Shown: positions 1-11,778, counted from the first letter of the stretch. The stretch: 62,500 nt of DNA from Sutcliffiella cohnii (GCF_002250055.1 NZ_CP018866.1:4700001-4762500), one strand, 5' to 3'. The notes: generated by a model not told the origin, from the sequence alone. Translations and numbers: made by a program.

Positions 1-357
<357 letters not shown>

Positions 358-406
358 ATTTAAATGAACGATATGAATAATCTTGATGAAAATATATTAT
401 CTAGTT

Positions 407-427
407 TTGAAAGAACAAATCTTTCAA
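407..427 (+). other. hairpin in 23S-5S spacer
   Basis: TTGAAAGA (407-414) pairs with TCTTTCAA (420-427) around a 5-nt loop, giving a perfect 8-bp stem between 23S and 5S. Spacer stems of this kind are often involved in rRNA processing. That role here is inference. Confidence 0.4.
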
Positions 428-434
428 CTAAATA

Positions 435-554
435 TGTCTGGTGATGAAGGCGAAGAGGTCACACCCGTTCCCATACCGAACACGGAAGTTAAGCTCTTCA
501 GCGCCGATGGTAGTTGGGGGCTGTCCCCCTGTGAGAGTAGGACGTCGCCAGGCA
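435..554 (+). rRNA. 5S rRNA
   Basis: This is a full-length 5S gene of about 120 nt. The core CACACCCGTTCCCATACCGA (460-479) and the tail GAGAGTAGGACGTCGCCAGG are typical of Bacillus. The ends UGUCUGGUGAUG and CGUCGCCAGGCA pair over 12 bp to form helix I, so this copy looks functional, unlike the two truncated copies further down. It is followed at once by a rho-independent terminator. Confidence 0.96.
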
Positions 555-560
555 AAAGGA

Positions 561-600
561 AAAAACGGTTTTGTGCTAATAGGCGCTGACCGTTTTTTTT
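561..600 (+). terminator. rRNA operon terminator
   Basis: AAAAACGGT pairs with ACCGTTTTT around an inner GTGC/GCGC stem with a UAAUAG loop, followed by eight T. The same hairpin occurs at 1053 and 1681, each time behind a 5S 3' end. About 30 bp after the hairpin are also shared with the second copy. Confidence 0.93.
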
Positions 601-790
601 GTTGTCTAGTTCCAGGTGTTAGCGGCTAACAAACTTCCCATTCTGTCCGTACGATAAGTCAACATCGGTTCATGCTAACGCATTCACCGTGTTTCCTTTA
701 TCTCCTACCAGAATAGTCCAGTTTGTACGCCGCTGATCGAACGCCTTCCACTTTTCTACTTTGTTCGGTATGGGAACGACCGAAGGTCGA
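599..790 (-). other. minus-strand structured element with a 5S-like fragment
   Basis: No protein gene fits here. On the minus strand the stretch starts with a 17-base exact match to the middle of 5S (plus coordinates 762-778). Further on is a neat hairpin at 666-689: CGGU-GA-AUGC-GUUA-GCAU-GA-ACCG, in which a GA/GA internal loop can form tandem sheared pairs. The plus strand would have UC/UC there, so the minus strand is the likelier RNA. It recalls non-coding sequence often seen beside Bacillaceae rRNA operons, but this is from memory and unverified. Confidence 0.35.
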
Positions 791-828
791 AAAGTAAATA
801 TTATTAAAATGGAATAGAAAATAAAACA

Positions 829-964
829 GTACACTCCCGATGGTGCCAGAGAAGCGAGAAGATCGAGGAAGCGAAGGCCGTGAGGACCGGAGTGTACGTT
901 TGCGAGGGTACATGAGGACCGGAGCGGCAGAGCTGACGAAGAGGTTCGACGCTTATCGGGCGCC
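829..964 (+). ncRNA. candidate structured RNA beside 5S (possibly Bacillaceae-1-like)
   Basis: The element contains a symmetric fold on the plus strand: GCCG, a 12-mer TGAGGACCGGAG (881-892), TGTAC, a 10-nt loop, GTACA, the same 12-mer again (913-924), CGGC. The two 12-mers face each other with tandem G-A pairs possible. An outer stem CCCGAT (836-841) with ATCGGG (955-960) closes the unit. A competing stem GTACACTCC (829-837) with GGAGTGTAC (889-897) is also possible. The Bacillaceae-1 RNA family lies near rRNA operons and has RUCCU loops; GUCCU occurs twice here, but on the minus strand. Family and strand are therefore unsure. Confidence 0.4.
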
Positions 965-969
965 AGCGG

Positions 970-1047
970 CGAACACGGAAGTTAAGCTCTTCGGTGCCGA
1001 TGGTAGTTGGGGGCTGTCCCCCTGTGAGAGTAGGACGTCGCCAGGCA
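970..1047 (+). pseudogene. truncated 5S rRNA copy (3' two thirds)
   Basis: From CGAACACGGAAG to the end this copies the intact 5S, differing mainly at TCGGTGCC versus TCAGCGCC. The first 45 or so bases are missing and are replaced by the structured element just upstream. Without them helix I cannot form, so the product cannot be a working 5S. Its terminator is kept. Confidence 0.88.
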
Positions 1048-1052
1048 AAAGG

Positions 1053-1092
1053 AAAAAACGGTTTAGTGCTAATAGGCGCTGACCGTTTTTTT
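1053..1092 (+). terminator. second copy of the rRNA operon terminator
   Basis: AAAAAACGGT ... ACCGTTTTTTT, the same hairpin as at 561-600, here with an inner AGUGC/GCGCU stem. It stands directly behind the truncated 5S copy. Confidence 0.85.
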
Positions 1093-1373
1093 GTCTAGTT
1101 CAGGCGTTAGTGGTTAATGCCATTTATATAAGCAAAAAATCCCGCTCTGTAATGCTGAATCGGCTCAAGGGTGGTTTATTTTTATCGGTTAATAATAGCA
1201 AACTCGAACACCTACGTTATACAGTGTCTATATCCGTTTCATCATATTACATGGAGCAAAAGAAACTCATTTGAAACATTAATGTACAATTATTGAGATA
1301 ACATGGGGTTCATTCTATTCATTGCGAGTAAAATGATGGTGTAAAATATGTTTTATTATAAAAATAGGTAAGG
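1093..1373. other. non-coding stretch, nothing recognised
   Basis: The first 25 bases resemble the sequence after the first terminator (TTGTCTAGTTC...). The rest is AT-rich with no convincing gene, promoter pair or RNA structure on either strand. Confidence 0.5.
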
Positions 1374-1374
1374 T

Positions 1375-1581
1375 ACTTAACAGATTTACTGATTTACTTA
1401 ACAAGTTGAGAAGAATACTTAACAGATTTACAGATTTACTAACAAATTGAAAAAAATACTTAACAGATTTACTGATTTACTTAACAAGTTGAGAAAATTA
1501 CTTAACAGATCTGCTGATTTACTTAACTTGTTGAAAAAAACTTAACAGACCGACTTATTTACTTAAAAGTGATGAATTTGC
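1375..1581. repeat. tandem array: octamer ACTTAACA every 21 bp
   Basis: ACTTAACA or a close variant starts at 1375, 1396, 1417, 1438, 1458, 1479, 1500, 1521, 1540 and 1561, so the steps are 21, 21, 21, 20, 21, 21, 21, 19, 21. Two 21-mers alternate, ACTTAACAGATTTACTGATT(T) and ACTTAACAAGTTGAGAAGAA(T), so the array can also be read as about 4.5 copies of a 42-bp unit. The first copies are best kept and the last ones have drifted. No reading frame runs through it. The spacing equals two helical turns. Confidence 0.9.
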
Positions 1582-1637
1582 CCTTTTTAATTCAAAAAAA
1601 TAAACAGTACTACTTTTGGAAGGTTCACAACACTAGA

Positions 1638-1674
1638 GGCTGCCCCCCCTGTGAGAGTAGGACGTCGCCAGGCA
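1638..1674 (+). pseudogene. 5S rRNA 3' tail remnant
   Basis: Only the last 37 bases of 5S remain (GTGAGAGTAGGACGTCGCCA plus neighbours), with changes in the C-rich loop. It is followed by a third copy of the rRNA terminator, so it is the stump of a further 5S gene. Confidence 0.82.
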
Positions 1675-1680
1675 AAAAGA

Positions 1681-1719
1681 AAAACGGTTTAGTGCTAATA
1701 GGCGCTGACCGTTTTTTTT
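1681..1719 (+). terminator. third copy of the rRNA operon terminator
   Basis: AAAACGGTTTAGTGC ... GCGCTGACCGTTTTTTTT. The loop sequence is identical to the second copy, so copies two and three are closer to each other than to the first. Confidence 0.85.
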
Positions 1720-2035
<316 letters not shown>

Positions 2036-2064
2036 TTGAAAAATCTTCTCGGACATTATATATT
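2036..2064 (+). promoter_or_regulatory. sigma-A promoter of the ctsR operon
   Basis: TTGAAA (2036-2041), 17 bp, TATATT (2059-2064). The start of transcription would fall at about 2071, inside the CtsR operator, so a bound repressor would block initiation. Confidence 0.68.
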
Positions 2065-2072
2065 TTTATTAT

Positions 2073-2096
2073 AGTCAAAGATAGTCAAGGTCAAGA
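2073..2096 (+). promoter_or_regulatory. CtsR operator
   Basis: Heptads AGTCAAA (2073-2079) and AGTCAAG (2083-2089) with a 3-bp spacer match the CtsR box (RGTCAAA N3 RGTCAAA). A further GTCAAGA follows directly at 2090. The site lies between the -10 box and the ctsR ribosome binding site, fitting autoregulation of this operon. Confidence 0.82.
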
Positions 2097-2113
2097 GAGG
2101 GGGTAATCCGGCA

Positions 2114-2575
2114 ATGAGAAACATTTCAGACATCATTGAGCAATATTTGAAGCAAGTATTAGAGCGAAATGATAATAATTTTGCTGAAATTAAAAGAAGT
2201 GAAATTGCTGATAAGTTTGAATGTGTACCTTCCCAAATTAATTATGTCATTAATACAAGATTTACGTTAGAGCGTGGTTATATTGTTGAGAGTAAGCGAG
2301 GTGGCGGCGGCTATATTCGAATAATGAAAATTAAACCACATAGTCATATACATCTCATAGATCAAATAATTGATATTGTACGAAACAGGGTTTCGCAATC
2401 GAGTGCCGAAGATATAATATACCGTTTAGTGGAAGAAGAAGTAATCTCTGCGAGGGAAGCAAAAATAATGATTAGTGTTATGGATCGTTCCGTATTATAT
2501 TTAGAATTACCTCAAAGAGATGAATTGCGGGCGAGGATGCTCGTGGCAATGCTAAATTCTTTAAAATATCGATAG
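2114..2575 (+). CDS. ctsR: transcriptional repressor CtsR
   Basis: Repressor of class III heat-shock genes, 153 aa, the usual length. The N-terminal half is a winged helix-turn-helix whose wing carries the glycine-rich loop SKRGGGGYIRI (residues about 60-70), the heat-sensing part of CtsR in Bacillus. The C-terminal half is the helical dimerisation and McsB/ClpC-contact region. The ATG follows a strong GAGAGGGGG site. It is first in a four-gene operon with its own operator upstream, so it controls its own level together with McsA, McsB and ClpC, which remove it under stress. Confidence 0.97.
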   Translation: MRNISDIIEQYLKQVLERNDNNFAEIKRSEIADKFECVPSQINYVINTRFTLERGYIVESKRGGGGYIRIMKIKPHSHIHLIDQIIDIVRNRVSQSSAEDIIYRLVEEEVISAREAKIMISVMDRSVLYLELPQRDELRARMLVAMLNSLKYR

Positions 2576-2589
2576 GGGAGAGTGTATCG

Positions 2590-3132
2590 ATGATATGTCA
2601 AGAGTGTGGCCAAAGACCAGCTACAATGCATTTTACGAAAATTATTAATGGTGATAAAACAGAGTCTCATTTGTGTGATCAATGCTCACAAGAAAAAGGA
2701 GAAATGTTTATGTTCCCAGGGAACTCGGCTTTTTCCATTAATGATTTATTGTCGGGGTTATTAAATAATAATCAACAAATGTCACAGTCCAAAGAGAGTG
2801 CTGTACAGAATAATAAAGTACTTCAATGTGATCGTTGCAAATTAACATATGAACAATTTACGAAGATTGGAAGGTTTGGTTGCTCTAATTGTTATAAAAC
2901 ATTTCAACCAAACATTTTGCCGATTTTGAAAAGGTTGCATGCAGGAAATACAAGTCATACAGGGAAAATACCTAAACGTATCGGCGGTGGCTTGCATATT
3001 CGAAAAGAAATAGAAGAATTAAAAACACAGTTACAATCGTTCATCGCAACAGAAGAGTTTGAAAAGGCTGCGGAAGTGAGAGATCGTATACGGAATTTAG
3101 AAAAAGTGCTAAATGAACAGGGGGATCGATAG
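2590..3132 (+). CDS. mcsA: McsA, activator of the arginine kinase McsB
   Basis: A 180-aa zinc-binding partner of McsB. Two cysteine clusters are visible: CQECG (residues 3-7) with CDQC (about 29-32), and CDRC with CSNC (about residues 80-101). The C-terminal third is a UVR (UvrB/UvrC) helical hairpin, [24 protein letters not shown], also found in ClpC. In the family McsA binds and activates McsB and tethers it to ClpC. It starts 14 bases after ctsR, and its stop is 2 bases before mcsB. Confidence 0.96.
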   Translation: MICQECGQRPATMHFTKIINGDKTESHLCDQCSQEKGEMFMFPGNSAFSINDLLSGLLNNNQQMSQSKESAVQNNKVLQCDRCKLTYEQFTKIGRFGCSNCYKTFQPNILPILKRLHAGNTSHTGKIPKRIGGGLHIRKEIEELKTQLQSFIATEEFEKAAEVRDRIRNLEKVLNEQGDR

Positions 3133-3134
3133 TT

Positions 3135-4226
3135 ATGTCTCTTGAGCATTTTTTAAATCATACGGTAAATTCTTGGATGAATGAGGAAGGCCCCTACTCT
3201 GATATCGTGTTAAGTAGTCGAATTAGATTGGCTCGAAATTTAAATAATATTCAGTTCCCAACGGTTGCAACAAACGAAGAAGGTCAACAAATTATCGGAT
3301 TAATGATGGAGCATTTTGCTGAAAAGGAAGTCGAAAAAGTTGGGAAACTTGAGTTCCTAAACATTAGTGAATTAAAATCATTAGAAAAATGGGTGTTAGT
3401 GGAAAAACATTTAATAAGCCCTCAACTTGCAGAAGAATCTAACTATGGTGCTTGCTTACTATCACCAAATGAAGAAGTTAGCATTATGATTAATGAAGAA
3501 GATCATATACGGATACAATGTCTTTTTCCGGGTTTGCAATTAAATGAAGCGTTGGAGTTAGCTCAGCAATTTGATGATTGGATGGAAGAAAAACTAGATT
3601 TTGCATTTGATGAAAAATTAGGATTTCTAACGAGTTGTCCAACAAATGTAGGTACAGGTATGAGAGCTTCCGTTATGATGCATTTGCCAGCTCTTGTCAT
3701 CACTCAGCAAATAAACCGAATGCTACCAGCTATTAATCAATTAGGTTTAGTGGTAAGGGGCACATATGGTGAAGGTAGTGAGGCACAGGGTAATATTTTT
3801 CAAATATCAAATCAAATTACTTTAGGTAAATCTGAAGAGGATATTGTTGATGATCTATTAAGTGTTGTACATCAATTAATTACTCAAGAGAGAACAGCGA
3901 GAGAAGCATTACTAAAAACTTCTCACATACAATTAGAAGACAGAGTCTTTCGTTCTTACGGAATATTAGCCAATAGTCGAATAATTGAATCGAAAGAAGC
4001 TGCTATTTGCTTATCTGATGTCCGTTTAGGGATTGATTTAGGATTAATTAAAAATGTTTCAAGAACGATATTAAATGAGTTAATGATTTTAACACAACCG
4101 GGATTTTTACAACAGTACGCTGGTGGTCCACTTCGACCAAATGAGCGTGATATAAGAAGAGCTACTTTTATACGTGAAAGATTAAAACTAGAAGAGTTAA
4201 AAGATAATGGAGGCGATGTAAAATGA
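3135..4226 (+). CDS. mcsB: protein arginine kinase McsB
   Basis: Phosphorylates arginines on damaged proteins and on CtsR, marking them for ClpCP. The 363 aa show the phosphagen-kinase fold: SSRIRLARN near residue 29, [13 protein letters not shown] around the catalytic region, and the nucleotide-binding [19 protein letters not shown]. The C-terminal RDIRRA matches the phospho-arginine receptor motif RDxxRA that lets McsB recognise pArg. The stop codon overlaps the clpC start by 4 bases, so translation is probably coupled. Confidence 0.97.
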   Translation: MSLEHFLNHTVNSWMNEEGPYSDIVLSSRIRLARNLNNIQFPTVATNEEGQQIIGLMMEHFAEKEVEKVGKLEFLNISELKSLEKWVLVEKHLISPQLAEESNYGACLLSPNEEVSIMINEEDHIRIQCLFPGLQLNEALELAQQFDDWMEEKLDFAFDEKLGFLTSCPTNVGTGMRASVMMHLPALVITQQINRMLPAINQLGLVVRGTYGEGSEAQGNIFQISNQITLGKSEEDIVDDLLSVVHQLITQERTAREALLKTSHIQLEDRVFRSYGILANSRIIESKEAAICLSDVRLGIDLGLIKNVSRTILNELMILTQPGFLQQYAGGPLRPNERDIRRATFIRERLKLEELKDNGGDVK

Positions 4227-6664
4227 TGTTCGGTAGATTTACAGAAAGAGCACAAAAAGTATTAGCACTAGCCCAAGAAGAAGCACTTCGTTTAAAACAT
4301 AATAATATTGGTACAGAGCATATTTTACTAGGTCTAGTACGTGAAGGAGAAGGTATTGCGGCAAAAGCACTTATTGCACTTGGCTTAGGTCCAGAAAAGA
4401 TACAAAAAGAAGTTGAAAATTTAATTGGACATGGGCAAGAAAGTGGTCAATCAATACCTCACTACACACCAAGAGCGAAAAAAGTTATTGAGCTTTCTAT
4501 GGATGAGGCAAGAAAACTAGGACATTCCTATGTCGGAACAGAGCATATTTTATTAGGGCTAATTCGCGAAGGTGAAGGTGTAGCAGCTCGAGTATTAAAT
4601 AACTTAGGAGTTAGTCTAAATAAAGCAAGGCAACAAGTGCTACAATTGCTAGGTAGTAGTGAGACTTCAAGTGGACACCAAGGTGGTGCTGCGTCTAATG
4701 TTAATACACCAACTTTAGATAGTTTAGCTCGTGATTTAACAGCCGTAGCTCGAGAAGGTAGCTTGGATCCTGTAATAGGAAGAAGCAAAGAGATTCAACG
4801 TGTTATTGAAGTTCTTAGTCGTAGAACAAAAAATAACCCAGTATTAATAGGAGAGCCTGGTGTAGGTAAAACAGCTATTGCTGAAGGTTTAGCTCAACAA
4901 ATTGTAAATAATGAAGTTCCTGAAATACTTCGTGATAAACGAGTAATGACACTCGATATGGGTACGGTAGTAGCAGGTACGAAATATCGTGGGGAATTTG
5001 AAGATCGTTTAAAGAAAGTAATGGATGAAATTCGTCAAGCAGGCAACATTATTTTATTTATTGATGAGCTTCATACGTTAATTGGTGCTGGAGGAGCAGA
5101 AGGTGCTATCGATGCATCGAATATTTTAAAACCTTCATTAGCACGTGGAGAATTACAGTGTATTGGTGCAACGACATTAGATGAATATAGAAAATATATT
5201 GAGAAAGATGCTGCTCTTGAAAGACGTTTCCAACCAATCCGTGTTGACGAACCAACAGTGGAAGAGTCTATTCAAATATTAAAAGGGTTACGTGATCGTT
5301 ACGAGGCTCATCACCGTGTATCCATTTTAGATGAAGCAATTGAGCAAGCAGTAAAGCTATCAGACCGTTATATTTCAGACCGCTTCTTACCGGATAAAGC
5401 GATTGACTTAATCGATGAAGCTGGTTCGAAAGTACGTTTACGCTCTTTTACTACTCCACCAAACTTAAAAGAGTTAGAAGTAAAGTTAGAGACAGTTCGT
5501 AATGAAAAGGATGCAGCAGTTCAAGGCCAAGAGTTTGAAAAAGCAGCATCACTCCGAGATACAGAACAGAGATTAAGAGAACAACTAGAAGAAACGAAAA
5601 AGACGTGGAAAGAGAAACAAGGTAAAGAAAATACGGAAGTGACAGTAGAAGACATCGCAATGGTCGTTTCTAGCTGGACGGGAGTACCAGTATCGAGATT
5701 AGCACAAACTGAAACAGATAAGTTATTAAATATGGAACAACTTTTACACGGTCGAGTAATTGGTCAAGATGAAGCGGTTATAGCCGTTTCAAAAGCTGTT
5801 CGTCGTGCTCGTGCAGGGCTAAAAGATCCAAAACGCCCAATAGGCTCTTTCATTTTCTTAGGACCAACAGGTGTAGGGAAAACAGAATTAGCTAGAGCGC
5901 TTGCAGAGTCTATTTTCGGAGACGAAGATGCAATGATCCGTATCGACATGTCAGAATATATGGAGAAACATTCAACATCACGTTTAGTTGGGTCGCCTCC
6001 AGGGTATGTAGGTTATGATGAGGGTGGTCAATTAACAGAAAAAGTTCGTCGTAAACCATATTCAGTCGTATTGTTAGATGAAATTGAAAAAGCACACCCT
6101 GACGTATTTAATATTTTATTACAAGTTTTAGAGGATGGTCGCTTAACAGATTCTAAAGGAAGAACAGTAGATTTCCGAAATACAATTTTAATTATGACAT
6201 CTAACGTCGGAGCAGATGCATTAAAACGTAATAAATTTGTAGGATTCAATATACAAGATGAAAACCAACAGTATAAAGATATGAAAGGGAAAGTAATGGA
6301 TGAACTAAAGAGAGCGTTCCGTCCCGAATTCCTAAACCGTATCGATGAAATGATTGTATTCCACTCTTTAGAAAAACAACACTTAAAAGAAATTGTAACG
6401 TTATTAGCAGATCAATTAACAAAACGTTTAAAAGAGCAAGATATTGATCTTGAATTGACGGAAGCAGCAAAAGAAAAAATATCAGAAGAAGGATATGACC
6501 CTGAATACGGTGCAAGACCACTTCGCCGAGCAATTCAAAAACATATTGAAGACCGTTTATCAGAAGAGCTTTTAAAAGGCACAATAGAAAAAGGTCAAAA
6601 AGTTGTATTAGATGTGCAAGATGGACAGTTTGTCGTGAAAGCAGCGGAAAAAGCAATAAAATAA
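4223..6664 (+). CDS. clpC: AAA+ unfoldase ClpC
   Basis: ATPase of the ClpCP protease, 813 aa. The N domain has two Clp-N repeats (residues about 1-145). AAA-1 carries [13 protein letters not shown] and AAA-2 carries [17 protein letters not shown]-containing middle domain (about 420-460) serves McsB/MecA binding, and the VGF tripeptide in RNKFVGFNI is the ClpP-docking loop. The start is [19 protein letters not shown] is also how B. subtilis ClpC begins. It degrades CtsR and other pArg-marked proteins, closing the loop of this operon. Confidence 0.98.
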   Translation: MMFGRFTERAQKVLALAQEEALRLKHNNIGTEHILLGLVREGEGIAAKALIALGLGPEKIQKEVENLIGHGQESGQSIPHYTPRAKKVIELSMDEARKLGHSYVGTEHILLGLIREGEGVAARVLNNLGVSLNKARQQVLQLLGSSETSSGHQGGAASNVNTPTLDSLARDLTAVAREGSLDPVIGRSKEIQRVIEVLSRRTKNNPVLIGEPGVGKTAIAEGLAQQIVNNEVPEILRDKRVMTLDMGTVVAGTKYRGEFEDRLKKVMDEIRQAGNIILFIDELHTLIGAGGAEGAIDASNILKPSLARGELQCIGATTLDEYRKYIEKDAALERRFQPIRVDEPTVEESIQILKGLRDRYEAHHRVSILDEAIEQAVKLSDRYISDRFLPDKAIDLIDEAGSKVRLRSFTTPPNLKELEVKLETVRNEKDAAVQGQEFEKAASLRDTEQRLREQLEETKKTWKEKQGKENTEVTVEDIAMVVSSWTGVPVSRLAQTETDKLLNMEQLLHGRVIGQDEAVIAVSKAVRRARAGLKDPKRPIGSFIFLGPTGVGKTELARALAESIFGDEDAMIRIDMSEYMEKHSTSRLVGSPPGYVGYDEGGQLTEKVRRKPYSVVLLDEIEKAHPDVFNILLQVLEDGRLTDSKGRTVDFRNTILIMTSNVGADALKRNKFVGFNIQDENQQYKDMKGKVMDELKRAFRPEFLNRIDEMIVFHSLEKQHLKEIVTLLADQLTKRLKEQDIDLELTEAAKEKISEEGYDPEYGARPLRRAIQKHIEDRLSEELLKGTIEKGQKVVLDVQDGQFVVKAAEKAIK

Positions 6665-6678
6665 AAGCCTTAGCATCT

Positions 6679-6722
6679 AGGAGGTAAGCCATGAAAGAAA
6701 AAATGGATTACCTCCTTTTTTA
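6679..6722 (+). terminator. terminator of the ctsR-clpC operon
   Basis: AGGAGGTAA (6679-6687) pairs with TTACCTCCT (6708-6716) and is followed by six T. The upstream arm looks like a ribosome binding site with an ATG five bases on and a 10-codon frame, but the stem explains the sequence. Confidence 0.87.
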
Positions 6723-6805
6723 AAATGTTTTAGGCTATCTTTTCGAGAAATTTTTATCATAAAAGAAACGAAACAAAGGTATTTTAATATAGAGAGGGTT
6801 TATGT

Positions 6806-8179
6806 ATGGCTAAGACAAAAACAAAATTTATTTGTCAAGATTGCGGTTATGAATCTCCAAAATGGATGGGGAAGTGTCCAGGGTGTAATGCTTGGAATTC
6901 AATGACGGAGGAAATAGAAAAAAAAGCTTCGAGAAGAGGTGGGTTTACTACTTCAGACAGTTCTATCGTTCGAAAGCCAGAGCCAATCACCTCGATTGAA
7001 TCTAGGAAAGAGCCTAGAATAAGGACGGAAATGAAGGAATTAAACCGAGTACTTGGCGGTGGAATTGTTCAAGGTTCCCTCGTTTTAATTGGAGGAGATC
7101 CAGGGATAGGGAAATCTACTTTACTATTACAAGTATGTGCACAACTCGCTTCAAACAAGCAACGAGTACTCTATTTATCTGGTGAGGAATCTGTTCAGCA
7201 AACGAAATTACGCGCAGACCGATTAAATGTTAGTGCCGATGAACTTTTCGTCCTAGCAGAAACGGATTTTGAATTCATTTCCAAGGCAATAGACGAAGTA
7301 AAACCAGACTTTGTTATTGTTGACTCTATTCAAACAATCTATCACCCAGCTGTAACATCTGCACCTGGAAGTGTTTCACAAGTACGTGAGTGTACATCTG
7401 AACTTATGAGAATAGCAAAAACAAAAAATATAGCTATCTTTATTGTCGGTCACGTGACGAAGGAAGGTGCTATTGCGGGGCCGAGATTATTAGAACATAT
7501 GGTAGATACCGTCCTTTATTTTGAGGGAGAACGCCATCATACATATCGAATACTTCGCTCTGTGAAAAATAGATTTGGTTCTACAAATGAAATGGGAATA
7601 TTTGAAATGAAGGAGGAAGGGTTGCGAGAGGTTGCCAATCCTTCGGAAATCTTTTTAGAAGAACGTTCTAAGGGAGCTGCCGGTTCAACAGTTGTTGCCT
7701 CAATGGAAGGTACAAGACCAGTCCTAGTCGAAATACAAGCACTTATTTCACCAACAAGTTTTGGTAATCCTCGTAGGATGGCAACAGGAATCGATCATAA
7801 TCGTGTTTCGTTAATTATGGCTGTTTTAGAGAAAAGAGCAGGGCTGTTATTACAAAATCAAGATGCGTACTTAAAAGTAGCTGGAGGAGTCAAACTAGAT
7901 GAGCCTGCGATTGATTTAGCAGTTGCTGTAAGTATAGCTTCAAGTTTTCGAAACCAATCTACAGAAGCTACTGATGTTGTAATTGGAGAAGTCGGATTAA
8001 CCGGAGAAGTTAGGCGAGTGTCGCGTATTGAGCAACGTGTACAGGAAGCGGCAAAGCTTGGATTTAAACGTATTATTATTCCAGAACGAAATTTAGGAGG
8101 ATGGACCCCACCAGAAGGTATTGTAATCCTAGGAGTTTCCACAATTAATCAAGCCCTGAAGTACACACTAGGAGGTTAA
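6806..8179 (+). CDS. radA: DNA repair protein RadA/Sms
   Basis: RecA-like ATPase that aids branch migration in recombination, 457 aa. The N-terminal zinc finger is [18 protein letters not shown] (residues 10-27). Walker A is [10 protein letters not shown] (about residue 95), and the RadA-specific KNRFG motif is near residue 255. The C-terminal third is a Lon-protease-like domain lacking protease activity. The ATG is preceded by AGAGAGGG. It runs directly into disA with 1 base between, as in other Firmicutes, where RadA modulates DisA. Confidence 0.97.
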   Translation: MAKTKTKFICQDCGYESPKWMGKCPGCNAWNSMTEEIEKKASRRGGFTTSDSSIVRKPEPITSIESRKEPRIRTEMKELNRVLGGGIVQGSLVLIGGDPGIGKSTLLLQVCAQLASNKQRVLYLSGEESVQQTKLRADRLNVSADELFVLAETDFEFISKAIDEVKPDFVIVDSIQTIYHPAVTSAPGSVSQVRECTSELMRIAKTKNIAIFIVGHVTKEGAIAGPRLLEHMVDTVLYFEGERHHTYRILRSVKNRFGSTNEMGIFEMKEEGLREVANPSEIFLEERSKGAAGSTVVASMEGTRPVLVEIQALISPTSFGNPRRMATGIDHNRVSLIMAVLEKRAGLLLQNQDAYLKVAGGVKLDEPAIDLAVAVSIASSFRNQSTEATDVVIGEVGLTGEVRRVSRIEQRVQEAAKLGFKRIIIPERNLGGWTPPEGIVILGVSTINQALKYTLGG

Positions 8180-8180
8180 C

Positions 8181-9245
8181 ATGGAAACGAGTGAAAAAAT
8201 AAAAGCAGAAATACTGCAATTTATTGCACCAGGAACACCTATTCGTGAAGGTATGGACAATATTTTACGGTCAAAAACGGGTGGTTTAGTAGTCCTCGGT
8301 ATTAATGACAAAGTAAAACAAATAGTTGATGGTGGATTTTATATTAATTGTGCATTTAGCCCTGCCTATGTATACGAATTAGCAAAAATGGATGGTGCGA
8401 TTATTTTAAATGAAAAAGGAACGAAAATTTTGTATGCAAATGCTCAATTAACACCAGACCCAACGATATTATCAACAGAAACAGGAATGAGGCATCGAAC
8501 AGCAGAACGAGTTTCAAAACAGACAGGGTGCTTAGTTGTTGCTATATCTCAAAGGCGAAACGTTATTACATTGTATAAAGGTAATTACCGGTACGCATTA
8601 AAAGATATCGGCGTTATTTTCACTAAGGCAAACCAAGCTATCCAAACGTTAGAAAAATATACAACGGTGCTAGAGCAGGGAATTACTAATTTAGGTGCAT
8701 TAGAATTCGAAGAGCAAGTAACGTTGTCTGAACTATTACAAGTTATACACCGAATAGAAATGGTCCTTCGCATTAAAAATGAGATTATTAGTTATATAAA
8801 TGAACTTGGAACAGAAGGTCGACTTATCCGTTTACAAATGACTGAGTTACTGTCTCATGTTGAAGATGAAGCAACTCTATTAATAAAAGATTATTGTGTC
8901 GATAAAGAAATGGATGCTGCACAAATTATAAAAAAACTACAAAGTATGGCAAACACAGAACTTTTAGAAGATAGTATCGTCTTAAAGTTATTAGGTTTTT
9001 CTAATTTTGTTAATGTTGAAGAGCTAGTGTACCCAAGAGGGTATCGAATTCTTCATAAAATTCCAAGATTACCACCACTTGTTATTGAAAATTTAGTTTG
9101 TAGCTTTAAAAATTTGAAACATATTATTAAAGCAACCGTAGAAGAATTAGATGAAGTTGATGGTATTGGAGAGGTGAGGGCCCGTAAAATTAAAGAAGGG
9201 CTAAAAAGAATACAAGATCAATTACAAATTGATCGCCAAATTTAG
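8181..9245 (+). CDS. disA: diadenylate cyclase DisA
   Basis: Makes cyclic di-AMP and scans DNA for branched structures, 354 aa. The DAC domain shows DGA (residues about 70-72) and [10 protein letters not shown], the catalytic DGA and RHR motifs. A helical linker follows, and the C-terminus is a helix-hairpin-helix DNA-binding domain ([21 protein letters not shown]). It shares an operon with radA. Checkpoint signalling at sporulation onset is known from B. subtilis and inferred here. Confidence 0.97.
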   Translation: METSEKIKAEILQFIAPGTPIREGMDNILRSKTGGLVVLGINDKVKQIVDGGFYINCAFSPAYVYELAKMDGAIILNEKGTKILYANAQLTPDPTILSTETGMRHRTAERVSKQTGCLVVAISQRRNVITLYKGNYRYALKDIGVIFTKANQAIQTLEKYTTVLEQGITNLGALEFEEQVTLSELLQVIHRIEMVLRIKNEIISYINELGTEGRLIRLQMTELLSHVEDEATLLIKDYCVDKEMDAAQIIKKLQSMANTELLEDSIVLKLLGFSNFVNVEELVYPRGYRILHKIPRLPPLVIENLVCSFKNLKHIIKATVEELDEVDGIGEVRARKIKEGLKRIQDQLQIDRQI

Positions 9246-9316
9246 AAAAATGACGTTGATATTTCAAAAACGTGTCAAAAATCTAACAAATATTCATTTT
9301 GATTGTTTCAACACGT

Positions 9317-9342
9317 TATAATCGGTCAAAACTGTTTATAAT
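9317..9342 (+). promoter_or_regulatory. probable promoter of yacL
   Basis: Two perfect TATAAT hexamers lie at 9317-9322 and 9337-9342 in the gap after disA. Neither has a good -35 box at the right distance: TTCATT is 18 bp before the first, and TTGATT at 9299 is too close. A promoter is likely, but which box is used is unclear. Confidence 0.4.
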
Positions 9343-9362
9343 GAATATAGGGAGGTGACACA

Positions 9363-11170
<1,808 letters not shown>

Positions 11171-11172
11171 AT

Positions 11173-11649
11173 ATGTTTCGAATTGGACAAGGATTTGACG
11201 TTCATCAATTTTCAGAAGGGCGCCCTCTCATTATCGGTGGAATTACAATTCCGTACGAAAGAGGACTATTAGGTCATTCAGATGCAGATGTTCTTTTACA
11301 TACGGTAGCCGATGCTTGCTTAGGAGCAATTGGTGAAGGTGATATTGGAAAGCATTTTCCTGACACAGATCCTAATTTTAAAGATGCAGACTCTGCTGAG
11401 TTATTGCAACAAGTATGGAAAATGGTTGAGGAAAGAGGATATACATTAGGCAACATTGATTGTACAATTATTGCACAAAAGCCGAAAATGGCACCTCATA
11501 TTGAAAGCATTCGTGCACGAATCGCACAACTATTAAACAGTACAGTTGATCGGGTGAATGTTAAAGCAACAACAACAGAAAAATTAGGTTTTACTGGAAG
11601 AGAGGAAGGAATTGCTTCTCAAGCGGCAGTACTAATCGTAAAAAAATAG
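11173..11649 (+). CDS. ispF: IspF, 2-C-methyl-D-erythritol 2,4-cyclodiphosphate synthase
   Basis: Cyclises CDP-ME 2-phosphate to MEcPP in the MEP pathway; 158 aa, a trimeric enzyme in the family. GFDVHQF (residues 7-13) supplies the zinc ligands Asp and His, and [18 protein letters not shown] (about residues 34-51) holds the third ligand and the substrate loop. The start ATG lies 2 bases behind the ispD stop. Confidence 0.97.
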   Translation: MFRIGQGFDVHQFSEGRPLIIGGITIPYERGLLGHSDADVLLHTVADACLGAIGEGDIGKHFPDTDPNFKDADSAELLQQVWKMVEERGYTLGNIDCTIIAQKPKMAPHIESIRARIAQLLNSTVDRVNVKATTTEKLGFTGREEGIASQAAVLIVKK

Positions 11650-11738
11650 ATAAAGTGAATACTTTTAACTCATTGTAATAGATGATAAAATAAGCAATAG
11701 ATTTTTAAAGATAAAAAAAGGTCTACATAAAATAAAAA

Positions 11739-11778
11739 GGCTGTGTTATGACAAGTCGGTCATTATTTTAACAGAGCC
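11739..11778. other. long hairpin before gltX
   Basis: GGCTGTGTTA (11739-11748) pairs with TAACAGAGCC (11769-11778) with one mismatch, and an inner TGAC/GTCA stem adds to it. No T-run follows on the plus strand. On the minus strand TTTTTATTTT follows, so it reads as a terminator for antisense transcription, although no minus-strand gene is near. It ends 10 bases before the gltX ribosome binding site, so it would sit in the gltX 5' UTR. Confidence 0.5.

Noticed and set aside
698..1082. Frames of 70-80 codons over the structured elements on both strands
   Set aside because: No ribosome binding site, odd composition, and the sequence is explained by paired RNA segments.
2955..6692. Many minus-strand frames opposite mcsA, mcsB and clpC, and likewise opposite ribosomal genes
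   Set aside because: They are shadows of strongly conserved plus-strand genes and lack binding sites.
6690..6722. Ten-codon frame with AGGAGG in the clpC terminator
   Set aside because: The AGGAGG is simply the pairing partner of the CCTCC terminator arm.
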